In this document: piece by piece, positions 27,703-37,378 of the stretch
Layout: each line of letters starts with the position of its first letter
Position numbering within the stretch: position 1 is the stretch's first letter
Assembly (NCBI GenBank): GCA_024213275.1
Contig: JANAVG010000001.1
Coordinates: 236,935 to 300,934 of the forward strand
Source of the DNA: Rossellomorea sp. BNER
GTDB taxonomy: Bacteria > Bacillota > Bacilli > Bacillales > Bacillaceae_B
Direction: 5' to 3'
DNA length: 64,000 nucleotides
The notes under the pieces: model-generated
What the model was told of the DNA's origin: nothing
Database searches by the model: none
What the model saw: only the letters and a program-made list of their open reading frames with translations
Position numbers and translations under genes: made by a program

Positions 27703-28425
27703 TTACTTCTGCCTCCCCATCATCTCCCTAATTTCCGCTAACACAGGCATTGCCTCTAGCTCCTCTTCGGTTACTTCACTCCAAATGATGCCTTTAGGTT
27801 TCTCATAGTTGCTTTGTACTTCATTGACTCCCTCTTCTGTCACAATCCAGTCAACGGTAAGATCATATTCGTCTTTAGGAAGATTGTCTTTTACAACCTG
27901 AATAGAGTTAACTGTCGTAATGACAGGCACCTCCGGATTTCCTAATTCTCTAATAATCGCGTATTCACGATCGGCATAGCCTTCCCCTTTTCCGAGTCTT
28001 CTCCCATCTGGATGGATGGCAACGGATCCAACGACAATCAAGTCTATTTGTGGCATCTCTGACAGAGGAATTTCTTTTCCATAGGTATTCATATGCTTTA
28101 AACTAGCAGCTTTTCGTTCTTCCCCACTCGGAACCCATTCTGGTTTAATCATTACAAATCCCGCTTTGAGCCTAGGGGTGGGAATCAACAGCGTTTTTCC
28201 ATCTTTCAGTACCTCTGCTCGAAGCGGTAGCTGCGGAGAGTCAGGATTCACTTTAACCACTTTAGCCTTTTTGTAAAATTCAAGCTCCTTAACAAAGGCT
28301 GCCGCTTTCTCAGCTCCTTTAAAATTAGGAATTCTCCCTTTAAGTGGAAATGGAAACCTTCCAAGCTTTTGTTCAGATAAAGCCTCCCAAACTTTGTTTC
28401 TAAATTCATCTTTATTCGCTTTCAT
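27703..28425 (-). CDS. 5-formyltetrahydrofolate cyclo-ligase-like protein
   Basis: 240 residues from ATG 28425 (MKANKDEFRNKVWEALSEQ), preceded by AAAAGGAGATTCT; the frame opens at 28449. It has the NagB/RpiA-like fold of cyclo-ligases: RNKVWEALSEQKLGRFPFP, KTLLIPTPRLKAGF, IDLIVVGSVAIHPDGRRLGKG and GKGEGYADREYAII, which resembles the MTHFS GxGGGYYD nucleotide-binding loop. Closest to the divergent MTHFSD-like branch rather than to the housekeeping YqgN, so true cyclo-ligase activity is uncertain. No operon partner. Confidence 0.75.
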   Translation of the reverse strand: MKANKDEFRNKVWEALSEQKLGRFPFPLKGRIPNFKGAEKAAAFVKELEFYKKAKVVKVNPDSPQLPLRAEVLKDGKTLLIPTPRLKAGFVMIKPEWVPSGEERKAASLKHMNTYGKEIPLSEMPQIDLIVVGSVAIHPDGRRLGKGEGYADREYAIIRELGNPEVPVITTVNSIQVVKDNLPKDEYDLTVDWIVTEEGVNEVQSNYEKPKGIIWSEVTEEELEAMPVLAEIREMMGRQK

Positions 28426-28583
28426 AAGAATCTCCTTTTGTATAATCATTCGTTTATTCCATTATACATGCCCCCTCCCCCTGAGCTTTAATGCTTTTGA
28501 AAGTCTAAGTCGCTTTTTTTTAATATCAACATCATAAAAAGGGTCATATGACAATATATTCTCTTAAACAAGCTTTTTTGTTT

Positions 28584-28597
28584 TGTAAGCGCTTACT
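28584..28597. promoter_or_regulatory. cre site (CcpA operator) in front of the PTS operon
   Basis: TGTAAGCGCTTACT lies 26 bases before the IIB start. It is an almost perfect palindrome and fits the cre consensus TGWAANCGNTNWCA in all but the final base. It predicts catabolite repression by glucose. Confidence 0.8.
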
Positions 28598-28623
28598 TTA
28601 CTAACCCTTAAAGGAGGAGTGGA

Positions 28624-28926
28624 ATGAATATTCTATTATGCTGTGCAGCTGGCATGTCTACAAGCTTATTGGTGACGAAAATGGAACAAGCTGCAAAGGA
28701 AAAAGGGATTGAGGCAAAAATTTGGGCCGTTTCTGCGGACGGAATTAAATCACACTTAGATGAAGCTGATGTCGTTCTAGTGGGACCACAAATTCGCTAT
28801 AAGCTCCCACAGCTAAAAAAATTGGCTGATGAAAAAGGAATTCCGATTGATTTAATTGCCCCGCAAGATTATGGCATGTGTAATGGTGGAAAAGTGCTGA
28901 GTTTTGCAATTTCAAAAATGAGTTAG
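28624..28926 (+). CDS. chbB: PTS system, lactose/cellobiose-family IIB component
   Basis: 100 residues. It takes phosphate from IIA onto an active-site cysteine (CC at 6-7, followed by the [10 protein letters not shown] phosphate loop) and passes it to sugar carried by IIC. The C-terminus [11 protein letters not shown] is typical. Strong AAAGGAGGAG ribosome site. First of a five-gene operon (IIB, IIC, deacetylase, IIA, GH4). Confidence 0.95.
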   Translation: MNILLCCAAGMSTSLLVTKMEQAAKEKGIEAKIWAVSADGIKSHLDEADVVLVGPQIRYKLPQLKKLADEKGIPIDLIAPQDYGMCNGGKVLSFAISKMS

Positions 28927-28937
28927 GGGTGTTTAAC

Positions 28938-30251
28938 ATGAAAAGGTTCATCGAGTTTTTGGAAAAATACATCATGCCATTTGCTGGAAGAGTGGCAGAG
29001 CAGCGTCATCTCCAAGCCATCAGGGACGGAATCATCTTAACACTACCTCTTATTATTGTCGGCTCTTTATTTTTAATTATCGGTTTCCTTCCTATTACTG
29101 GATACGCAGACTTTATGGCAAGTACTTTTGGTGCTGAATGGCTTACAAAGCTTCTTTACCCTGTTGGGGCTAGCTTTGATATTATGGCGATTATCGTCAG
29201 CTTCGGTGTCGCTTATCGATTAGCTGAAAAATACAGCGTTGACGCCCTTGGTGCTGGAACGATATCGGTAGCGGCATTCATGCTTGCTACACCGTATAAG
29301 GTTTTTTTTACTCCAGAGGGTGCTAGTGAAGCACTTGAGGTTGGCGGTGCCATCCCTGTTGCATTGATGGGAAGTAAAGGTTTATTCGTAGCAATGATCC
29401 TCGCTGTTCTTTCTACTGAAATCTACCGTTATATTATCCAAAAAAACATCGTAATTAAAATGCCAGATGGTGTACCACCAGCTGTTTCCCGTTCCTTCAT
29501 CGCCCTTATTCCTGCTTTTGCCGTTTTTCTAGTCGTATGGTTGATTCGAATCGGTTTAGAAGCCACATCGTTTGAAAGCATTCATAACATTATTAACGAT
29601 TTACTAGCTACTCCTCTAAATGCACTAGGTAGTAGTTTAATTGGTGCTCTTATTGCCGTCATGCTCATACAAATGCTTTGGTCTACAGGTCTACATGGAG
29701 CTGCCATAGTTGGAGGAGTCATGGGTCCTATTTGGTTATCCCTAATGGACGAAAACCGTTTAATTTATCAAGCCAATCCAGATGCCGAACTCCCCAATAT
29801 TATTACCCAACAATTTTTTGACCTCTGGATATATGTAGGTGGTTCCGGGGCAACTCTCGCCCTTGTCTTCATTATGCTTGTCTGGGCTCGAAGTCAACAG
29901 CTTAAAAACATTTCCAGATTATCAGTAGGCCCTGGAATTTTCAACATTAATGAACCTGTTACATTCGGGATGCCGATTGTCATGAATCCACTTCTAATCA
30001 TTCCATTTATTATTACACCTATTGTTTTGGTACTGATCACCTATTTTGCCATGTCATGGGGATGGGTGGCAAAACCTAATGGGGTCGCAGTTCCATGGAC
30101 AACACCAATCGGTTTTAGCGGATACCTGGCTACTGGAGGAAAGATTTCCGGTGTCGTTATACAGATTGTCAACTTTATTGTCGCGGGATTGATTTACTAC
30201 CCATTCTTTAGAATTTGGGATAAGCAGAAATTAAAAGAAGAGCAAGGGTGA
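28938..30251 (+). CDS. chbC: PTS system, lactose/cellobiose-family IIC permease
   Basis: 437 residues from ATG 28938 (MKRFIEFLEKYIMPFAGRVA), preceded by TTAGGGGTG; 11 bases after the IIB stop. About ten membrane segments. Family words: QRHLQAIRDGIILTLPLIIV, STGLHGAAIVGGVMGPIWL and GIFNINEPVTFGMPIVMNP, the conserved NEP sugar-binding signature. It imports and phosphorylates a beta-linked disaccharide. Confidence 0.95.
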   Translation: MKRFIEFLEKYIMPFAGRVAEQRHLQAIRDGIILTLPLIIVGSLFLIIGFLPITGYADFMASTFGAEWLTKLLYPVGASFDIMAIIVSFGVAYRLAEKYSVDALGAGTISVAAFMLATPYKVFFTPEGASEALEVGGAIPVALMGSKGLFVAMILAVLSTEIYRYIIQKNIVIKMPDGVPPAVSRSFIALIPAFAVFLVVWLIRIGLEATSFESIHNIINDLLATPLNALGSSLIGALIAVMLIQMLWSTGLHGAAIVGGVMGPIWLSLMDENRLIYQANPDAELPNIITQQFFDLWIYVGGSGATLALVFIMLVWARSQQLKNISRLSVGPGIFNINEPVTFGMPIVMNPLLIIPFIITPIVLVLITYFAMSWGWVAKPNGVAVPWTTPIGFSGYLATGGKISGVVIQIVNFIVAGLIYYPFFRIWDKQKLKEEQG

Positions 30252-30258
30252 GAACGTA

Positions 30259-31005
30259 ATGAAGCTTATTGTAAATGCAGATGATTTTGGATACTCAACA
30301 GCCATAAATGAAGGGATCATCGAAAGTCATCTTAACGGAATTGTCACATCTGCTACCGCTATGGCGAATATGCCAGGGATTGAACAAGCAACGACTTTAT
30401 CAAAAAAGCATCCTTCTCTAGGAGTAGGAATTCACCTTGTCTTAACATGCGGATCGCCTTTGCATCCGCATGTTCCTTCGCTTGTCGATAATGAAGGCAG
30501 CTTTCAATCTCTAAAAAATTTTAACGATAATTTTCATTTAGATGAAATTTATGAAGAATGGAAATTACAAATTGATCGAGTGATTTCTTTAGGAATACAT
30601 CCAACACATCTAGATAGTCATCATCATGTGCATGCTCATGATGGCATTCTCCCTGTCAGTTTGCAACTTGCTAAGGAATATGGACTCCCCCTTAGACGTT
30701 GTTCTAAAGATGATTCGGATTTCTTAAAGAATCATCAAACAACAGATCAGTTCATTCATGGATTCTATGGAGAAGAAGTGAGTAAAGACCAAATTCTGTC
30801 ACTGATTGAACCGTTTGCCACTACCAATCAAACGGTAGAAATCATGTGTCATCCAGGCTATATCGATGCTGAAGTTTTTCATGGAAGTTCTTATCATTAT
30901 CAACGAGTGAAAGAGCTTGAAATTTTAACAGACCGCACACTTCGAGAAGAACTTACCTCTCTTTCGGTCGAGCTCGTCCATTACGGTCATTTATTCAAAG
31001 AATAG
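30259..31005 (+). CDS. chbG: YdjC/ChbG-family carbohydrate deacetylase
   Basis: 248 residues. Family metal site: [19 protein letters not shown] (Asp-Asp) at the start, then [11 protein letters not shown] (His cluster, about 116-126), and [11 protein letters not shown] near 197. ChbG removes an acetyl group from imported chitobiose phosphate so that the GH4 enzyme and regulator can act. Its presence between IIC and IIA argues for chitobiose rather than plain cellobiose. It starts 7 bases past the IIC stop. Confidence 0.88.
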   Translation: MKLIVNADDFGYSTAINEGIIESHLNGIVTSATAMANMPGIEQATTLSKKHPSLGVGIHLVLTCGSPLHPHVPSLVDNEGSFQSLKNFNDNFHLDEIYEEWKLQIDRVISLGIHPTHLDSHHHVHAHDGILPVSLQLAKEYGLPLRRCSKDDSDFLKNHQTTDQFIHGFYGEEVSKDQILSLIEPFATTNQTVEIMCHPGYIDAEVFHGSSYHYQRVKELEILTDRTLREELTSLSVELVHYGHLFKE

Positions 31006-31016
31006 GATGTGGACAA

Positions 31017-31358
31017 ATGGAATCGCTAGAAGTATCTTTTCAGTTAATCCTTCATAGTGGAAATGCCCGAAGCCATGCAATGGAAGCGATTACTTTCGCG
31101 AAAAAGAGAAATTTCACAGAAGCTCACAAAAGCCTTGAGGAATCTGGAAAAGAGCTGACTGAAGCACATAATGTCCAAACAACACTACTACAGGCTGAGG
31201 CGAGTGGTGCCCCACCGAACTTGAGCATACTTCTTGTTCATGCTCAAGATCATTTAATGAACAGCATTACAGTCAAAGATTTAGCGGGAGAGATGGTAGA
31301 GCTTTATTCGACCATCGAGCCATTACGTAAGGAGGACTTGAATTCAGATGGGAATTAA
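31017..31358 (+). CDS. chbA: PTS system, lactose/cellobiose-family IIA component
   Basis: 113 residues, three-helix IIA. The phosphorylated histidine is His75 in [12 protein letters not shown], with [10 protein letters not shown] and [20 protein letters not shown] typical. It accepts phosphate from HPr and gives it to IIB. Last bases overlap the next gene by 11 bases, indicating translational coupling. Confidence 0.93.
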   Translation: MESLEVSFQLILHSGNARSHAMEAITFAKKRNFTEAHKSLEESGKELTEAHNVQTTLLQAEASGAPPNLSILLVHAQDHLMNSITVKDLAGEMVELYSTIEPLRKEDLNSDGN

Positions 31359-32661
31359 AATCGTGACAATCGGAGGCGGCTCTAGCTATACTCCTGAATT
31401 AGTCGAGGGAATCATTAAACGATACGAGGAACTCCCTGTTAAAGAATTATGGTTAGTCGATATTGAGGCCGGAAAGGAAAAGCTCGAAATCGTCGGAAGC
31501 TTAGCAAAAAGAATGGTGAAAAAAGCAGGGATTCCAATGACGATTCATCTTACCCTTAATCGTCGTGAGGCTCTTTTAGGGGCAGATTTTGTCACCACTC
31601 AAATGCGTGTAGGGTTATTAGATGCCCGTGCTATTGATGAAAGGATCCCTCTCAAACATAATGTCATCGGACAAGAAACAAATGGACCCGGCGGACTTTT
31701 TAAAGGACTGCGAACGATTCCAATTATATTAGAAATTACCAAAGACATGGAAGAGCTTTGTCCAAATGCGTGGCTCATTAATTTTACAAACCCTGCCGGA
31801 ATGGTAACAGAAGCGGTCCTCCGATACAGCAATATCCAAAAGGTCGTTGGACTGTGTAATGTCCCGATTGGAATGCGGATGGGTGTGGCAAAACTTCTGG
31901 AAACAACTCCAGATCGCGTTCATATTGATTTTGCCGGCTTGAACCATATGGTATTTGGACTTAATGTGTATGTCGATGGGAAAAAAGTGACGGGGAAGAT
32001 GATTGAGACTTTATGTGACCCTGCTTCAGGAATAACGATGAAAAATATCATTGACTTAGGATGGGAGAAAGAATTCATAAAAGCACTTGGTGTCCTTCCA
32101 TGTCCTTACCACCGCTACTATTATCAAACAGAAACAATGCTTGAGGAAGAGAAAAAAGCTGCTTCTACTGTTGGAACAAGAGCAGAAGTGGTCAAGAAGC
32201 TCGAACAGGATCTTTTCGAACTTTATAAAGACCCTGAACTTGCGATTAAGCCACCCCAGCTTGAGAAAAGAGGCGGGGCTTACTACAGTGATGCTGCATG
32301 CAATCTGATCAATTCTATTTATAATGATAAAAAGGATATTCAACCCGTGAATGTTCGTAACAACGGAGCGATTGCAAGTATTCCCCATGACTCGGCAGTT
32401 GAAGTGAACTGTATCATCACCAAAGAAGGACCTCTCCCAATATCGGTTGGAGATCTTCCTGTATCTGTACGGGGACTTGTTCAACAAATCAAATCCTTTG
32501 AACGAGTGGCAGCAGAAGCCGCCGTGACAGGAGATTACCATAAAGGACTTTTGGCGATGACAATCAACCCTCTTGTTCCGTCTGATCGAAAGGCAAAGAT
32601 AATCTATGATGAGATGCTTGAGGCGCATAAAGAGTATTTGCCTCAGTTTTTCAGAGAATAG
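31348..32661 (+). CDS. GH4 6-phospho-beta-glucosidase-type enzyme
   Basis: 437 residues. N-terminal NAD-binding motif [19 protein letters not shown]; later [38 protein letters not shown] and [14 protein letters not shown], with the metal-binding [10 protein letters not shown] cysteine and GLNHMVFGL histidine. GH4 enzymes use NAD+ and a divalent metal to cleave phosphorylated disaccharides by oxidation-elimination. In this operon it should split the phosphorylated and deacetylated disaccharide. Comparable to ChbF or LicH. Ribosome site AAGGAGGAC lies inside the IIA gene. Confidence 0.93.
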   Translation: MGIKIVTIGGGSSYTPELVEGIIKRYEELPVKELWLVDIEAGKEKLEIVGSLAKRMVKKAGIPMTIHLTLNRREALLGADFVTTQMRVGLLDARAIDERIPLKHNVIGQETNGPGGLFKGLRTIPIILEITKDMEELCPNAWLINFTNPAGMVTEAVLRYSNIQKVVGLCNVPIGMRMGVAKLLETTPDRVHIDFAGLNHMVFGLNVYVDGKKVTGKMIETLCDPASGITMKNIIDLGWEKEFIKALGVLPCPYHRYYYQTETMLEEEKKAASTVGTRAEVVKKLEQDLFELYKDPELAIKPPQLEKRGGAYYSDAACNLINSIYNDKKDIQPVNVRNNGAIASIPHDSAVEVNCIITKEGPLPISVGDLPVSVRGLVQQIKSFERVAAEAAVTGDYHKGLLAMTINPLVPSDRKAKIIYDEMLEAHKEYLPQFFRE

Positions 32662-32739
32662 TGAGGTTGTTGGGCTGACTTTTAAACGGCCAGTCCTATG
32701 TAATGACTAGAGATAATTTGCGAATTTAATATAATTTTG

Positions 32740-32840
32740 TCGAGCGGACAATATATTGCTTCAAGCGGACAAATTAATGGCCATTCCGGAAAAATTATTT
32801 GCGCTTCTGGATGAATTATCATCGATTACGGACAAATTAA
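32740..32840. repeat. degenerate array of CGGACAA-type units, exact 21-bp period
   Basis: Units begin at 32744, 32765, 32786, 32807 and 32828: GCGGACAAT, GCGGACAAAT, CCGGAAAAA, CTGGATGAAT and ACGGACAAAT. The spacing is 21 each time although the spacers differ. Array lies between convergent genes. Confidence 0.8.
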
Positions 32841-32976
32841 ATCCTAAACTGAGTAATAACTTCGAGTTTCTCTATCTTCTGTGCAGATTTTGCTAGTTTA
32901 TGAGCCTACTTTCCATTACGATCCTGCTTCCTTTTCATCAGCCCATCCTATAATGAATTTAAGATTTTCAGCCACA

Positions 32977-33017
32977 CCAAAAGCCATTCGTAAATATATC
33001 TTACGAATGGCTTTTGG
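32977..33017. terminator. long hairpin between GH4 and GH31 genes
   Basis: Perfect 17-bp stem CCAAAAGCCATTCGTAA / TTACGAATGGCTTTTGG with a 7-base loop, 18 bases past the GH31 stop codon. The T-run is inside the stem, so it is probably the terminator of the GH31 gene but not a classical one. Confidence 0.65.
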
Positions 33018-33035
33018 CTTAAAATCCAGTTTAAA

Positions 33036-36000
33036 TTAATCTAAACTAGACTTAAATACATTCAGCTCTGCTGCTGAAGCAAATCCGCCGTTTCCTTCGA
33101 TGGCTTCGAACTTCACATATTGAGCATTTACCGAATCAAAATTAATGGTTTTTTCCAATTTATCTGCTGTCCACGTACCACTTGAAACCTCAATATATTC
33201 TGACCCATCTTCGCTCACATACAATTTATACTTTGTAATAAAGCCATTGGAACCTGCTTGGCGCGGCAGGTACGTAAATTTATTGATATTGTATGTGTCA
33301 TTCAAGTTAATTGTAATGGATTGAGGTAATTTGTCTGCTCCTGACCAAGCCGTGTGCCACATTGAATTTACATTTCCATCTATGGCATTTCTTGCTGGAT
33401 CGCTCCCTGATTGTTCACTTGTAGCAGAAGCGGTCATTTCTGATTGTGGGATTTTATATGGGTCCACCACAAATACTTCTTTTGGTTGGGTAAAGCTATA
33501 TTGCTCACCACGTTGTTCATATGTCGCCTTTAAGGACAATTTATAATTTCCTTCTTTCGTTCCCTCTGGTGCTTGAACGATAAACGTGGTCGTAGCGGAT
33601 TTTCCCGCATCTACCTTTGAATGACTTTCATTGGTTGTGTCTAGAATTTCCCAACCTTCAGGGACATTTAGAGATAGGTTGACATTTTTGACAGCTGAAT
33701 CATCTGCATTTACAAACGTTGATTTAACCTCAGTCTGTGTGTCAGGGTAAACGTCTCCTTCTAATTTCACTTCACCATAAACTGCCGGATCGAGCTTGTT
33801 TGGAGGATTGTAACCTACTGATCCTGTTCCATATAACGTAACATTGAAGCCTTCATCTGTTGGCAGGGATGAAGTTTTCACATATGCAATGCCGTTACGA
33901 TCTTCCTTATCATAGTACCAGCCTTCTTTCGCTTGCTCCCACTCTTCTTTAGAAGTGAATTGCTTAAGCTTTTTACCTTTACTGATTCCTACATTCGCAG
34001 GTTTTTTACTCGTATGGACTGAAAATACATATTCTCTGCTTTGTAGCTTTCCATCATAGTCACCAACACTAGGACCAACGGCAATAGAAACATTTCCGCG
34101 ACCGTTTTCTGGTGCTGTTGTTTTAATAGTTTGAGTTGCATAAGCACCTTCTTTATATTCCCTTGTGACGCCATCATCTTCATATAAAGTAAACTCACTA
34201 GTACCATTAGGATAAATATCAAACGTTAATGGGTTCTTTTCTTTTTCCCTAAAAGAATTCATTTCCGGCCACATAGGAATGTTGGCTCCTGCTTTTACGA
34301 ATAGAGGTAAAGTATCCAATGGTGCTGGATAGTCATTGATGATTCTTGGACCTTTATAAACATCTCCTGTCCAGTAATCAACCCATGTACCTTTTGGTAA
34401 GTAAATCCCATCCCGTTTTTCTTCATCCTTGTATACAGGGGCAACAAGGAAGGATTCACCTAAAAGGAATTGATACTTCGTTGTTTCATCCCATGTTTTT
34501 GGATCATTGGGGTACTCTAATACAGTTGCTCTAACAGGTGGTACTCCTGTTTTATGTGCTTCAGCCGATAGGGTATAAATATAAGGAAGTAATTGTTCTC
34601 TTAATTTTAAGTATTTACGGTTAATCGATGTATATGGTTCTCCATATACCCATGGTTGTTTGTCTTTTGCTGCCCATCCTGACATCGACATCATGATTGG
34701 AAGAAAAGCTTTCCATTGTAAATCCCTTACATACGTCTTGGCACTACCTCCAAAAATTCCGTCAATATCACCAGTCGTAAACGCTTGGCCTGATAGCCCT
34801 GATCCCATAATTGTAGGGATATGAAAACGAATATTTTCCCATGAACCTGATTGGTCACCTGTCCACATGACCGCATGTCTCTGTGCTCCAGCCCAGCCTT
34901 CTACCATCCATACAAAACCGCGCGCGTTGCTATATTTTTCAATTCCCTCAAAAGCTTCTTTTGCTGCATCAAGGGCAAATTTATATCCTGGACCAACCCA
35001 TGCTACATCAAGCTTTCGAACGCGAACACCAGCTTCCCCAACTTCCCATTCCTGGTTGGCAACTCCGTCTTCCGTCCATAAACCTAACGTAATATTACGA
35101 TCCATCAATTCTTTAGAAACATCTTTTAATCCCGTATAACCACATCCATAACCATCATTAACAAGCATCCAGCCTACAGGCATATCATGTTCAATATAAC
35201 CATCCGCTACTTTCAAGGCATCAGAAGTGGTTTGACCATCTTTGTTATAGCAGTCCGCATCTCCCATTTCTAGACCGTAAATCGGTGGCATAATCGGTCG
35301 ACCTGTTAATTCCGTATAGCCATTTATAATCTGCTTTAAATCAGGACCATGAAAATAAAACGCATCAAAACGATTTTCATTATGCGCTGAAGTCACTGTA
35401 TCAAGGAATGCGTAGGAACCAGGAGCAAATGTGTTCCGGAATACACCATATCCTGCGTTGCTCATATAAAAAGGAGCTGCGTTAGGGTTTCCTCCGTCAT
35501 TCCAATTGTAATTAGCAGAAATAGAGATCGTTTCACCACGGTGAGAGAATCTGCCATTCTGCATACCTCCACCAAAATATTGCTCTTCTTCTCCTTGTTT
35601 CAATGATTGATAGGTTTGGTCCTCTGTCCAAGATAACCCTTGAGATTCTTCCCATACTAACGTTTTATTGTCTGCTTCATATAACGCGAATTTCAGCGGC
35701 TTTTTGTAAACACGTAAAACTACATCCTTGGAAGCTATTGCATAATAGTCACCTTTATCAGTCCATTTTGTCTCAAGCTTAGAAAATTCCTTTTTTACAA
35801 CAATGTCATCCCCAGCAGGATCGGTAAATTTACCATCTTGAGCTAACCAAATACGGAACAAATCATCCTTGTAAAATATCACTCTTACTTTTGCTTCACC
35901 AGCTGAAATCGTATAAGTATTTCCTTCGGCAGAAAAGTTAGTAATATCCCCAATCACTTCACTGTTCTCTGGAGCAGATGAAGGTTCCTCCGAAGAGGTC

Positions 36001-36095
36001 GCCGCTTCTGTATGAATCTTTGGAGTACTAAAAACGCTTAGAATTAGAGTACAGATCACTAGGAACATAAAAACCTTTTTCTTAGAAAACCCCAT
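33036..36095 (-). CDS. secreted GH31 glycoside hydrolase with C-terminal carbohydrate-binding module
   Basis: 1,019 residues. N-terminal signal peptide (KKKVFMFLVICTLILSVFS). GH31 N-terminal beta domain about 50-230, (beta/alpha)8 barrel about 265-600. Likely nucleophile Asp363 in RKLDVAWVG and acid/base Asp414 in VMWTGDQSGSW. A proximal beta domain, an NEW3-like domain (about 780-880, LSLNVPEGWEI) and an F5/8-type C / CBM32 module (about 890-1015, NAIDGNVNSMWHTAWSG) follow. GH31 enzymes act on alpha-linked glycosides. KLDVAWVG differs from the usual WxDMNE, so substrate specificity may be unusual; alpha-N-acetylgalactosaminidase-like GH31 members are one possibility, unproven. It follows the ABC import genes on the same strand. 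Strong AAAGGAGGAAAAAC ribosome site. Confidence 0.9.
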   Translation of the reverse strand: MGFSKKKVFMFLVICTLILSVFSTPKIHTEAATSSEEPSSAPENSEVIGDITNFSAEGNTYTISAGEAKVRVIFYKDDLFRIWLAQDGKFTDPAGDDIVVKKEFSKLETKWTDKGDYYAIASKDVVLRVYKKPLKFALYEADNKTLVWEESQGLSWTEDQTYQSLKQGEEEQYFGGGMQNGRFSHRGETISISANYNWNDGGNPNAAPFYMSNAGYGVFRNTFAPGSYAFLDTVTSAHNENRFDAFYFHGPDLKQIINGYTELTGRPIMPPIYGLEMGDADCYNKDGQTTSDALKVADGYIEHDMPVGWMLVNDGYGCGYTGLKDVSKELMDRNITLGLWTEDGVANQEWEVGEAGVRVRKLDVAWVGPGYKFALDAAKEAFEGIEKYSNARGFVWMVEGWAGAQRHAVMWTGDQSGSWENIRFHIPTIMGSGLSGQAFTTGDIDGIFGGSAKTYVRDLQWKAFLPIMMSMSGWAAKDKQPWVYGEPYTSINRKYLKLREQLLPYIYTLSAEAHKTGVPPVRATVLEYPNDPKTWDETTKYQFLLGESFLVAPVYKDEEKRDGIYLPKGTWVDYWTGDVYKGPRIINDYPAPLDTLPLFVKAGANIPMWPEMNSFREKEKNPLTFDIYPNGTSEFTLYEDDGVTREYKEGAYATQTIKTTAPENGRGNVSIAVGPSVGDYDGKLQSREYVFSVHTSKKPANVGISKGKKLKQFTSKEEWEQAKEGWYYDKEDRNGIAYVKTSSLPTDEGFNVTLYGTGSVGYNPPNKLDPAVYGEVKLEGDVYPDTQTEVKSTFVNADDSAVKNVNLSLNVPEGWEILDTTNESHSKVDAGKSATTTFIVQAPEGTKEGNYKLSLKATYEQRGEQYSFTQPKEVFVVDPYKIPQSEMTASATSEQSGSDPARNAIDGNVNSMWHTAWSGADKLPQSITINLNDTYNINKFTYLPRQAGSNGFITKYKLYVSEDGSEYIEVSSGTWTADKLEKTINFDSVNAQYVKFEAIEGNGGFASAAELNVFKSSLD

Positions 36096-36325
36096 GTTTT
36101 TCCTCCTTTATTAATTTCTATTAATATACTAACTACTAACATTGCTCACCTCCTTTCGTGATCATTAAATAGACATTATTTGGAGATTTTAAGCCCTCGC
36201 ATCGGAATCGGTTAGGTCATTGCTGTTTATTAAAATGAAAGTTTAATAGGTAATATCCACATTTATAGAGGGAGGAAAAGTTTACATTTCTGGATCTTCT
36301 AAACTTTGTTTTGAAATATATTAGG

Positions 36326-36484
36326 TCAATAGGTTGTTGGGTCAATAATAGCTCTAATTTTACAATAAGCTAGATTAACTCTGTAAAATCTAAAACAAAA
36401 ACAATCTCCTTGGTCAGATTGATAGCAATATCCATTGTCATTGATGGTGAAGCGGTACAAAACGATTTGTCCTAATCGTTTCAT
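36326..36484 (-). CDS. possible small protein, 52 residues, doubtful
   Basis: ATG 36484 (MKRLGQIVLYRFTINDNGYC) follows a good AAGGAGAAG ribosome site, 29 bases past the permease stop codon, and the frame ends inside the operator-like word. Rich in Cys, Tyr and Phe. I recognise no family. It may be a remnant of a longer gene: another frame of the same stretch reads MDIAINLTKEIVFVLDFTEL before a stop. Confidence 0.25.
   Translation of the reverse strand: MKRLGQIVLYRFTINDNGYCYQSDQGDCFCFRFYRVNLAYCKIRAIIDPTTY
36332..36345. promoter_or_regulatory. operator-like word GGTTGTTGGGTCAA upstream of GH31
   Basis: The same 14 bases occur at 39692-39705 in front of the solute-binding protein gene. Here a second GGTCAAT precedes it (36324-36330). 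It suggests a shared regulator for transporter and hydrolase. Confidence 0.5.
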
Positions 36485-36512
36485 ATTCTTCTCCTTATTT
36501 ACATTAATCCCC

Positions 36513-37349
36513 TTACTTCCCACTCCCAGCTGTCATTCCTGCTATTATTTTGTCTGACAGCCATAAATAGAAAATTAAGATTGGGAAAATGATGATCACC
36601 ACACCAGCAAATAATCCGACCCAGTCTGAATTATATTGCATCGATTGATAGAATTGGTACAAACCAACGGACAATGTATATTTTTCATTTACATTTATAT
36701 AGGCTTTTGCTAGCAAAAACTCATTCCACAGCCCTACAGCATTTAAAATCAACACTGTGACTAGACCAGGACGAGCCATTGGAAGCATGACTTTCCAAAA
36801 AATTGTGTTTTCACTCGCTCCATCAATGATTGCCGCCTCCTCTACATCTGAAGGCAGGCTTTGGAAAAACCCTGTTAAGATAAAGATTGTAAAAGGAAGT
36901 GAAAGTGCAATATAAACGATAATTAATCCAAAATGTGTATTGATTAATCCTATTTTTAGTAATAATAAATAAATCGGAATTAACACAGCCTGATAGGGAA
37001 TGCCAATCCCGATCACAAAAGTATTCGTTAGAAACTCCTTCCCAATAAAGTTAAATCTAGAGAGAATGTAAGCCGCAGGTGCGCTGACTAAAACAATCCC
37101 GATCACACTTATTGTGACTACAATTAGACTATTGATGAAATAAGAGGCTAAATCAGACTGTACCCAAGCCGTGTAATAGTTGCTCCACTGAAATGAATCT
37201 GGCAGGCTCCAAAAGCCATTAAAAAGTTCCCTGTTTGTTTTTAACGAGGCAAGGACGATCCAACCTAAAATAAATAATATAAAAAGGGTCCAAATATATA
37301 AAAATGTCTTTCCAAGCGCTAACCATACACTTTTTCCGTTTGATACCAC
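36513..37349 (-). CDS. carbohydrate ABC transporter permease (MalG-type)
   Basis: 278 residues with six membrane segments. The inner-membrane coupling loop EAAIIDGASENTIFWKVMLP is the EAA motif that contacts the ATPase. N-terminus preceded by AAAGGTGTGAAATAAG; start is GTG 37349. It is 29 bases after the partner permease. Together with the binding protein it imports an oligosaccharide. No ATPase gene is present in the cluster. Confidence 0.93.
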   Translation of the reverse strand: MVSNGKSVWLALGKTFLYIWTLFILFILGWIVLASLKTNRELFNGFWSLPDSFQWSNYYTAWVQSDLASYFINSLIVVTISVIGIVLVSAPAAYILSRFNFIGKEFLTNTFVIGIGIPYQAVLIPIYLLLLKIGLINTHFGLIIVYIALSLPFTIFILTGFFQSLPSDVEEAAIIDGASENTIFWKVMLPMARPGLVTVLILNAVGLWNEFLLAKAYINVNEKYTLSVGLYQFYQSMQYNSDWVGLFAGVVIIIFPILIFYLWLSDKIIAGMTAGSGK

Positions 37350-37378
37350 CTTATTTCACACCTTTCTTAAAAAGCTCC

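Larger units (their letters stand above)
32662..33035. other. intergenic region between convergent GH4 and GH31 genes
   Basis: 374 bases: a 21-bp-period array at 32740-32840 and a long hairpin near the GH31 stop, both listed separately. No gene and no clear rho-independent terminator directly behind the GH4 gene. Confidence 0.6.
36096..36512. other. spacer between permease and GH31 genes
   Basis: 417 bases. It holds the GH31 ribosome site and presumably promoter, an operator-like word at 36332-36345, and a doubtful 52-codon frame (36326-36484). Confidence 0.5.

Noticed and set aside
27438..27731. 97-codon plus-strand frame
   Set aside because: Covers the 21-bp array, has no ribosome site, and runs into the convergent gene.
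32056..32628. 190-codon minus-strand frame
   Set aside because: Antisense shadow of the well-supported GH4 gene; no family resemblance.
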